Assembly: GCF_001625215.2 (NCBI RefSeq)
Contig: NC_030385.2
Coordinates: 33,195,598-33,259,597, forward strand
DNA length: 64,000 nucleotides
Origin: Daucus carota subsp. sativus
Taxonomy: Eukaryota; Streptophyta; Magnoliopsida; Apiales; Apiaceae
Direction of reading: 5' to 3'
Below are positions 46,701-64,000 of the stretch, piece by piece (the stretch's first letter is position 1; each line of letters begins with the position of its first letter). The notes under the pieces are model-generated. The model had not been told where the DNA came from and did no database searches. It saw only the letters and a program-made list of their open reading frames with translations. A program made the position numbers and the translations under genes.

Positions 46701-47615
46701 TGTCCTCCTCTCTTCATTAGAATTAGCTGCAGCAAACATGAAACAGTTCCACTTTTAAGTGGTCCAGAAAAGAAAACTGAAGATTGTCTCACAGCTCACT
46801 AGCTGGCAGTCTGCAGCATTACATTGTTGAGGTAAATCTTGGTTTCTGATATGGTTACTTTGGATTGTTGTACAATCTTTATGCTACTTGAATTGTACTT
46901 GCAAATATTAGTAGAAACAAACTGAATTTGAAAACATGCATTTCTTTACTCAGGATAGGAAGAATGTGTACTGAACTGAAGTCCTATTCTTATATCACGT
47001 ATTATAAAATGTTAGGTCTCCCTTGGCTAGAGTCTAGCAATCATCATTTGGTAACAAGAGGCATGTCTGTATGAATTTTTAAATTTTTGTAGTTGAGCAT
47101 ATCCAATGAAAAAGAGTTAATGACTTAATGGTAACAAGCTGAGTTTTTTACAGGCAGAATCTTTACCAATCTAAACGTCTATTCTTATTTTTCGGTAGGT
47201 TTTACAACCATGGTGTTCCAATAACATGTACTGTGTATAGCATCTTAGAGTGCAGACAGAATGTATACTGAGCTATTTTTTGGCATTAGTTTTTGACAGG
47301 AATTTTCAATTTTTGTCTAAATACCTCATCAAATGCCTCAAATATGTCTATGCTTGGTTGATGAATGGTACACACGACCGTCCTCTTGGTTCTAACAATG
47401 TTCTTTACTACTCGCATGACAATTGCTGCTGCTCTTGCATCTAGTCCAGAAGTTGGCTCATCCATGAATAATATGGATGGATTTGAAACAAGCTCTACTG
47501 CTATGGTCAATCGTTTTCTCTGTTCAAATGATATCCCACTTACACCAGGAATCCCAACTATTGAATCTTGAATATCTTCGAGTTCAATCATTTGAAGAAC
47601 CTCAGTGACAAACTC
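43718..47615 (-). pseudogene. ABCG/PDR transporter 3' half only (truncated duplicate)
   Basis: Seven exons of the C-terminal half of a full-size ABCG (PDR) transporter: 47615-47325, 46726-46643, 45850-45717, 45384-45157, 44623-44452, 44349-44095 and 43984-43718. They encode the NBD2 signature and Walker B ([24 protein letters not shown]), an NPATWMLEV block, TMD2 and the C terminus ending KLNFQRR. Upstream of 47615 there is only about 620 bp of intron-like DNA before the duplication edge at 48237. NBD1, TMD1 and the NBD2 Walker A are therefore absent. The frames are open, but without a promoter and 5' half it cannot make a transporter. It is a by-product of the duplication. Confidence 0.9.
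44757..44880 (-). mobile_element. Possible tRNA-derived SINE, left copy
   Basis: On the minus strand the segment contains GGGTTCGAATC, a match to the RNA polymerase III B box, preceded by a sequence with weak A-box similarity about 50 bp upstream and followed by an A-rich stretch. It lies in an ABCG intron and is repeated at 55680-55803 by the duplication. No full tRNA fold is present. Confidence 0.35.
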
Positions 47616-48267
47616 CTGTAAGTAAAGTAGTCATTATAGTATATACAAGATAATTATGCATTGTGTAGACTTCAGAAACAATAAACATGTTCTGCATGTG
47701 CAAAGAGCATACTCTCGTTAATGTTAATAATTTCTCTACTGGAAATTAGCATATATTTTATATATATAATAATTATATATCTGCGTGTGTGTGTGTATAG
47801 GCTCATGATCAAATGGAAACCACTCTTAAAATAAAAACTAGAAACCAGTTTCCCCACCACTATTTATAACTACGGGTATCACTAATTTATACTGCACTAA
47901 TCACTGTTTTTATACAGTATGTAAACATCGATTTTTATTATCAAAATTGAGAAAATCTACTTATCTACACTATTGATAATCGATTATAGATGATCAATTT
48001 CATCCGTAGGAACTAGGAAGGTTCTTGACGGTAGGAAGCCGCAAGAGAAGTTGTATGATGATGGTAAGTAGTCGTTAGTTTTGTAAGTTATGATGGAAAG
48101 TGTATGTGACTATTAATGATGATAGACAATGGTGGCAAGTCATGGAAACGTCTGGTAATGGTGGTAAGAGGTCCATTATTATGATTTGAGTGAAGATGAT
48201 GGTCATATACGTTGCATATATGTGTATATATATATTTATATCCGCGAGATATGCTATATATAAATTA

Positions 48268-48909
48268 GGGGAAAATTAAATTGCAGGTCCCTGAACTATT
48301 GACGTTTTATTGTCTAGGTCCCTGAACTAAAGATTCCGTATTTCAGGTCACTCAACTTTTTTGTTTTCTGATCTAAGTCCTTCCGTCAAAAAGATTCTAA
48401 CGGTGTTAAATAGGGTTCTTGAGTTTCATACAGATCAAAGCAATTTTGAAGGTGTTAGTGATATCCAAATTCAAAGTTCAAGTAGTCAAATTGAAGCTTG
48501 AGTCGCTGGCGACACTCATATGACAGCAATTTTCAAAAATTATGTTCAATTTAAAATTTTATAAATTTAGGTCACTAAATTCAATAAAGAACCCTAAATT
48601 TATGGTCCAATTTGGGGTTTTTTTTAAATTAAATCTAATTTGTGAAAATTGTTGTCATATAAGTGTCGCTAGTGATTCAAGGTTCAATTTGACTATTTGA
48701 ACTTTGAGTTTGGATATCACTAACACCTTCAAAATTGATTTGATCTGTATGAAACTCAAGAACCCTAGTTAACACCGTTAGAATCTTTTTGACGGAAGGA
48801 CTTAGATCAGAAAATAGAAAAGTTAAGTGACCTAAAATATGGAATCTTTAGTTCAGGGACCTAGACAATAAAACGTCAATAGTTCAAGGACTTATAAATT
48901 AATTTGCCC
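48268..48909. mobile_element. 642-bp fold-back MITE at the duplication junction
   Basis: Two arms of about 300 bp are inverted copies: 'ctgaactattgacgttttat' near 48291 recurs as its complement near 48870, and similarity continues almost to the centre near 48580. Ends are GGGG.../...GCCC. The flanks ATATAAATTA and ATTTAAATTT match at 8 of 10 positions, a possible degraded target duplication. The right end coincides exactly with the first base of the right duplication copy. It is non-coding. Confidence 0.85.
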
Positions 48910-49567
48910 ATTTAAATTTGAATCATATTTTAGACCGCTGGTAGATTAATACGAGGGCAAAACTGCCCCATAGTTGGAGTTGCCTGCATCATCTTTACTC
49001 TACTTTTTCTGAATCCACTATAATCGTTTTTTTCCAAAGGGTAACATTTTATGACAATTTGCATGATGCAAACCAACATCAAAAGAAATATTACCGACCC
49101 TTCAAGTTTGAACTTTATGTCACAGTCCATGTATACAGTCTCCCCTAATCCAAAGTGTTCCATTAATATCAACACAAGAGAAAGAACTGAAGTGATGCTT
49201 TGCTTACTTGCAAACAAGGATGAGTATGAACCATAAATTTTCTTGGTTCATCAAGGAATAAGACAATCTAGCAGTAATGCTTATCCCTTGTGCTGAAATA
49301 TACTCAGCTTCAATTTCATCCCCATTCCATGTAGTCAACAAAAAATTCACTCGTAACCGAGTATAAAGGCACAACACCCAATGGTAAATGCTTATCTCTA
49401 TTCCCTGGTGCTGGAATCGACTTGGCTTCAACCACTCCATTCATGAGTGTTCACGACCAAAATACGGTTTTCCATTACAAAATATTCTGTTTTCCTTCTT
49501 TGGCTAGGCTTAGTGTATAACAATCTACGCATACTTGCAGATGCCAAGACAGTAAAACTTTACCACT

Positions 49568-52500
49568 TCAAGCATCAGTACCAGAACTTGAATTACTTTC
49601 ACTCTCTGCAATGGTAATTGTGATGGGTTGCCATCCAGGCTCAGTATGCGTAATCCATCTCTTCAAAGTTATTATCATATTTAATATCTGTAATACCTCA
49701 CCCAGTGAAAGATCTTTCAAACATAATGTTTTCAGAATCAAACCTGCTTGATACCTGTTTTGCAGATTGATTAAAGCAATTATTCACAATGTACAAATTT
49801 CAAACTTAAAACACACAAAAGACGAGTACAGAAGTTACCTGCACTCAGAAGCCATCATTGCTGAATGACCAGCTGAGGAACATAAAAACTTCTGAATCCC
49901 ATCCCACGTAGCTTTGGAATACTGATACTGGTTGCCACCACTAGTGTCCACACATTCCCACAGTCTCTCAATCCGACCTACATACAGAGACACTGCCCCC
50001 TGACTTTGTTTCACTATCATCTGGTGCTCAACTGCAAAATTTATAGCCTTCTCGACATCGATATTACGGAACTTCAACTCACCATAACGAATACAGTCCT
50101 TTATGTTTGCTTCCGAGGGTATTAGCTTTTCCAGCTTCAGATGGTGCAAAGCAAGTAAAACGACACCTATAAGGCCTTCTATGTAGTCAGAAGGCTTTCG
50201 GCACTGTGGAGCTTTGCCCATGCTATTGTCCAATTTGCTCTTGGAAATTGATGATATTTTAGATGGAACCTCAGAAGTTGGAAAACTGCTAATATCTATC
50301 ATGTTAAAAGACAGCTGCTGTGTTGGTTGCGAGATACTTGCAGGCATTACAGGCTTATTAACTCCAAAAAATTCATGAGGAGCGCTCATTATCTGTCTCA
50401 CCGGGGCATTTTCAGGCTGGGCAGTATCAACACTCAAGGCTCTTGTTATAAGAGGCTGATTCTCTGCACCAGCTACTGCAGGACCAATGAATCTATGATT
50501 ACTTGAGGGTATATTTTCGGAATACGAACCTGCAGTTTTGTTTGATAGAGATGCATCCCGACCTAGACCCTGAGATGCTGCAGAGTGTAGAATATTGCTA
50601 TTATTACCAAGCTGCAAAAATCCACCAGTGGCCAACGGATATCCTCCGGTAAGAAGGGTTGCCCAGAGCCAAACACTCTCTGCAGCTGCAACGAGTGCAG
50701 CAGATGCTCGTGGGGGCTGGGCTAAGAGGATATTATACCTCCGCATTCGCAATTGATGAAGTGCATTAGAAAAATCCCTATCCCCAGAAATAAGTAAATA
50801 ATTTGCAGGAGCAGGATTGTCGACTGCCCATAACAACATATCAACCAAGATTTTCTTGTCACTAGCATCCTTAACACCTGTGCATATACAAATATATCAA
50901 GAAAAACAAAAACATTCCAAGTCAGGAAACTGAGTATGATATATCCTCAACCAGTGTTGCAATACGCGAAATATCCAATTATGAAGCGCGATTACTCGCA
51001 CGATTTTTGACAGAAGTGAAATTATATAAACAATTATCTGTATTTGTACATATATACTTTTTTAAACGTTTGTTCTAAAATTTCAAAACAGAAGAGTACT
51101 TTAATATAGTTTTAGCCATAATAATAATTCTTCAACACAGTAAAAATATCACATAAAAGTATCAAATTATAGGTCCATAACTCAGTATATTTAGTAAGTC
51201 TAAGAGGGCAGAGCCGAACACAAATTAAAAGTAGTATTTAGAGCTGATATTCAACATTAGCGGTTATAAAGACAAGTAGGGTTTTTTTAGGTTAAGGGCA
51301 TTTGAGTCTTGCTATTAACAGCATGATTTTTTTTTTGGCACTTTTTACAGCGAGTTGTGTGCTTTTTGCGAGTAAGCGCGATTTTATGCCAATTTGAGAA
51401 TCGCTCATACGCAACTCGCAGAACCTTCGTCTACTCGCAGTGCACAATAATCATGAGTTTTAAAACACTGTCCTTAACCTAATGAGATCTTATCTACCAA
51501 GATCAATGAGGTCTACAATAAGACAAAAGTCAATTTGTTGGTATAAAAAGAGTTTACTAGAATATATTAGGTTCTATAGAAACATATTTACACAGAGTCA
51601 AATTCATTTCATCTGGTAGTACTTAAGCAATTAACAACTTTGGACAAACTGTTTTTTCAGTTACAACAAGAGGACTTCATATGTATAATTTGTATCATGA
51701 TGGTGTGAATAATACTAGCAGCATTACAAGCAAAGGCGTCTCAACAACGTAATAAAAGTATAGACATAATTTATTCACCAAAAGAAACTATATGTTTTGT
51801 CAAATTATATATATATATAAGAGGCACTGGAGGAATTGTTTATCGACTGAAGAATGTTGGAATCATACAAACACACACATGTACCTCTCTTACATGAAAA
51901 GCTATGACTATGTTCCACAAACATAACAAAAAATATGATTCTGTTCTACTTTGTATGAAGGCCAAAGAAAAACGTATTACTTAAACCATTAGCGTATCTA
52001 GTTTGAAAAATTTGTAACATACACATTAACACAATCACGAAAACGAATATATGCTCAACCTGACAAACCCTTCACTAAGCTATGTTGACACCATTGCTTC
52101 ACACCTAACTGAACAAACTACTGCTCATTACTACAGATGCTGAACCCAATCCCGATTTACAAATGCATCTCAATTTTTGATTTATAAAGAAACAGAAAAA
52201 TCGCGAGAACAGCACTGGCAAAGATAGTAAGATATTAACCAAACCAAAAAAAAACATAACACTGTTGCATTCTGAAGCAAACTTACAAAAACACTTACCA
52301 AAAAAAACATAACACTGTCGCATTCTGAAGCAAACTTACAAAAACACTAACCAAAAAAAACATAACACTGTCGCATTCTGAAGCACACTTACAAAAACAC
52401 TAACCAAAACAAACATAAGCAATATATACAAATAAAATCGTGTCGAGAATAAGCAAAGTTATCCCTATGCAACTAAATAGAGAGACTATTGCCGTATAAA

Positions 52501-52891
52501 CTCGGACAATAACAACTTAAAAGATTTACTAAAACTAGTAAAATACTCATCCAATCAAAAATTAAACCCTAAGCTATCTGCAGAGCGAGCGAGAGAGAGA
52601 GAGAGAGTAAGTACCAGCAGGGACGTGATTAAGTGAAATGCCAGTACTATTAAGAGCCTCTTGAACAGGTTTAGGAATGCGAAGAATATCACCGTAAGCA
52701 GAGATAGAAATGGGGCCGCAGTAGCTCATTTTGGCCAGTGCTGAGCTTATATTCTGTGCTATTCCGTACACATCGAATCCCCTTGGGACCTGGCAGTTCT
52801 CTATGTCCCACCACACCGAAGTTTTCGCCATCCTGTACTGTATTTTCGCTGCACCGGCGATCGCCGGCGGTGTTTTCCCGTCGCCTGACAT
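49568..52891 (-). CDS. NYN-domain putative endoribonuclease, right copy
   Basis: Second complete copy of the 500-residue NYN gene. Exons are 52891-52615, 50877-49839 and 49754-49568, with the same splice sites. The predicted protein appears identical to that of the left copy; I noted no coding difference. Conserved features are WWDIEN (27-32) and SGDRDF (123-128). Promoter-proximal sequence, including the 5' Stowaway MITE, was copied with it, so both genes could be expressed. The only nearby difference is a GA-microsatellite two bases shorter in intron 1 next to the exon 1 donor. Confidence 0.9.
50952..51470. mobile_element. hAT-type MITE in NYN intron 1, right copy
   Basis: This is the duplicate of the element at 40027-40545, with the same CAGTGTT ends and the same 7-of-8 flank match. 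It was copied by the segmental duplication and did not insert separately. Confidence 0.8.
52243..52405. repeat. 53-bp tandem repeat in NYN intron 1, right copy
   Basis: Three units equal in number and order to those at 41318-41480; no change in copy number since the duplication. Confidence 0.85.
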
Positions 52892-53250
52892 CGAAGCTCA
52901 CTCGTGCTCTACTTGTGAGTGTGAAAAACACCGAATGTAATAAATGTCTGATTGTATTTGTTGCCCGGTTTATTCTCACGAGTCGCGATGTTAACATTGG
53001 GCGCCTGGGAAGACTGTTGTGTTTTAAACAGGACCTGTCCGTATAACATATTTTTTTTTGCGATTAGAATTATAATAAAATTTTAAAACTTTTATTTTTA
53101 TTTTTCTGTTTGATAAATAAATATTTATTTTGATTTTCTGATTAAGAAAACTCTTAATGAAATAACCGGCTTACTCGTGCTGTTAAAAAAACACATAATA
53201 TGATAAAAATATTATAATTTATAATAGGAAAAATATTATATAAAATTATA

Positions 53251-53494
53251 CTCTCTCTCTGTCTCATTTTATATGATCTTATCACTTTTTGTATATTTTT
53301 TAGGTAGACAAAAGAGGTTTGTGCACATAATATTTTTTCGTGAATTTTTTTTTATTAAAATTTAAATTTTAAACTTTTATACAAAATAAAAATTATTAAA
53401 AAATATTGTATAAAAATACATCTATCAAACATATTGAAATACGTGTAAACACTAAACTAGCCGTATAAACCCGGGAGGCCGGGGACAGAGGGAG
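53251..53494. mobile_element. Stowaway-like MITE, right copy
   Basis: Duplicate of 42328-42571, with the same TA flanks and GACAGAGGGAG terminus. Confidence 0.8.
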
Positions 53495-54640
53495 TATGTT
53501 ATAACATAGGTTCTTAATTTTTGAACTTGAGAATAGTGTAGAAGGGAAAATGTGAATATTTAATTTTTAGAAAAATATAAATAAATTCATAAACTTTGTA
53601 GAATATGAATAAATAAACTAAAATATAATATTAGAACAAATATCGCAAACTAGCTGTGCACAAAGTAGCAATCGGCTACATAAAAATTATAAATGGATCT
53701 TCTCTCTCTAACTTGAAGGTATGTCTCTCATTTCATCACAGTTTGTAATAATTTTGTGTTAGTGTTTCTTAGGTTCAGTGGTAATCTTATGTGAATGCTC
53801 TGTTGGACTATTTGTGTTGTTAATTTATTAAGCATCTCCAGATTCATATATTCTTATTGTTATTGATATGGTAACTTAGGATGAGTGATATTTGAGGAAG
53901 ATGATAAAATTTCATATGTTTTGAAGCAACCGGTAAAAATAGGGAACAATTGCTACATGATATGCTCCATTAAACTGAATGACCTAATTATACAGCTAAC
54001 CTAAACATGATGGACCTGATCTTAGGTTGGAAAAAGGTTTTGAGGGATATCTGTGGGTTGTGGTCTTTACGGATTGAAAATTGTCTTCATGACCATTGAT
54101 TTTTCTACTCGAAATTGTCTCATTGATACATTTCTTTCTTGCGATGTGGCAATTTCAAGCCTCTAGTATTTTAGCTCGATGAGAGGCTGCATGTTTTCTA
54201 TTTTAGTTCTTGCTATTGCAAAGGTGCATTGTGAGTACGATAGATAGTCCCTTCAAAAAGTGATGGTATGACCTCCATCTACTGCATGATTTCCCCCGGC
54301 ATACAGTTGCAGTGAAGTACATGATTATCGTGATAAATCATGGTTACTCTTACATTTATTTTTGGCAACTTATTTTACTTTCATTTTCCAGCGTAAATAC
54401 AGTCACCAAAAATGGGCAGCCTATCCAGAAAATCATTCTTTCTATGGTTTTTCTGATTATGTTGTTATCTCCTTTAAACTATGGAGTCGTAAGTGGCATC
54501 ACATCTGTCTCTCTACCGGCTATCCTGTGGATCCCATTTACTTTTTAAGGTCAAACCCTCCCCTTGATCCAATCAAAAGATGTCGTAAATGCTAATCTTG
54601 AATTTGTATTACAACTCCAGTCTTATGTTTTCACTTCTAC

Positions 54641-64000
<9,360 letters not shown>

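Larger units (their letters stand above)
37985..48237. repeat. Segmental tandem duplication, left copy
   Basis: This 10253-bp segment recurs at 48910-59158 (10249 bp) in the same orientation. The offset is 10925 bp up to a GA-microsatellite (about 41665), 10923 bp from there to about 45888, and 10921 bp beyond; each step is a 2-bp indel. The first shared base is at 37985/48910 and the last at 48237/59158, ending in a (TA)n-TTT tract. The copy holds a full NYN gene and the 3' half of an ABCG gene. Confidence 0.95.

Overview
This is a nuclear window from a flowering plant, almost certainly a core eudicot. It is AT-rich, its genes are split by many short introns with GT/AG borders, and intergenic DNA is full of MITEs, hAT and Mutator-type elements and poly(A)-tailed retroposon pieces. 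Gene content is typically plant: an Aux/IAA repressor, GH28 pectinase, ABCB and PDR-type ABCG transporters and a RADIALIS-like SANT protein. The genus cannot be named from sequence alone.

Layout. 1-7.3 kb is gene-poor and holds a deleted hAT element with perfect 8-bp target duplication, a 413-bp MITE with perfect 10-bp duplication and a third MITE. 7.3-8.3 kb (+) is a four-exon Aux/IAA gene of the IAA20/30/31 type. 8.8-12.4 kb (-) is a six-exon polygalacturonase-like gene with a MITE in its first long intron. 13-16 kb is retroposon debris and a degenerate tandem repeat. 16.3-21.8 kb (-) is a 12-exon full-size ABCB transporter whose reconstructed frame closes at 1273 residues. 23.5-25.5 kb (+) is an intronless crooked-neck (CRNKL1/CLF1) splicing factor that lacks part of its first HAT repeat. 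27.4-30.3 kb is a MULE inserted inside a MITE. 30.4 kb (-) is a small RADIALIS-like ORF. 31.2-35.3 kb (-) is an 11-exon organellar (probably mitochondrial) release factor 1, 400 residues. 35.6-37.1 kb is another inverted-repeat element.

The dominant structure is a segmental tandem duplication: 37985-48237 is repeated at 48910-59158 with, as far as I can read, only two 2-bp indels. The unit carries a complete NYN-domain gene (500 residues) and the 3' half of an ABCG/PDR transporter. A 642-bp fold-back MITE sits at the junction. The right-hand copy is adjacent to the 5' half of the ABCG gene, which runs out of the window at 64000. The join falls within an NBD2 exon, and the sequence that should encode the Q-loop region is absent from both copies. 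The ABCG gene is therefore probably broken, or the assembly is wrong there.

The host genes have unrelated roles (auxin response, cell wall, membrane transport, splicing, organelle translation, RNA biology). I see no operon-like logic and no undescribed multi-gene system. The points most worth a second look are the duplication with its breakpoint inside an exon, the MULE carrying a possible captured exon, and the CRNKL1 deletion.
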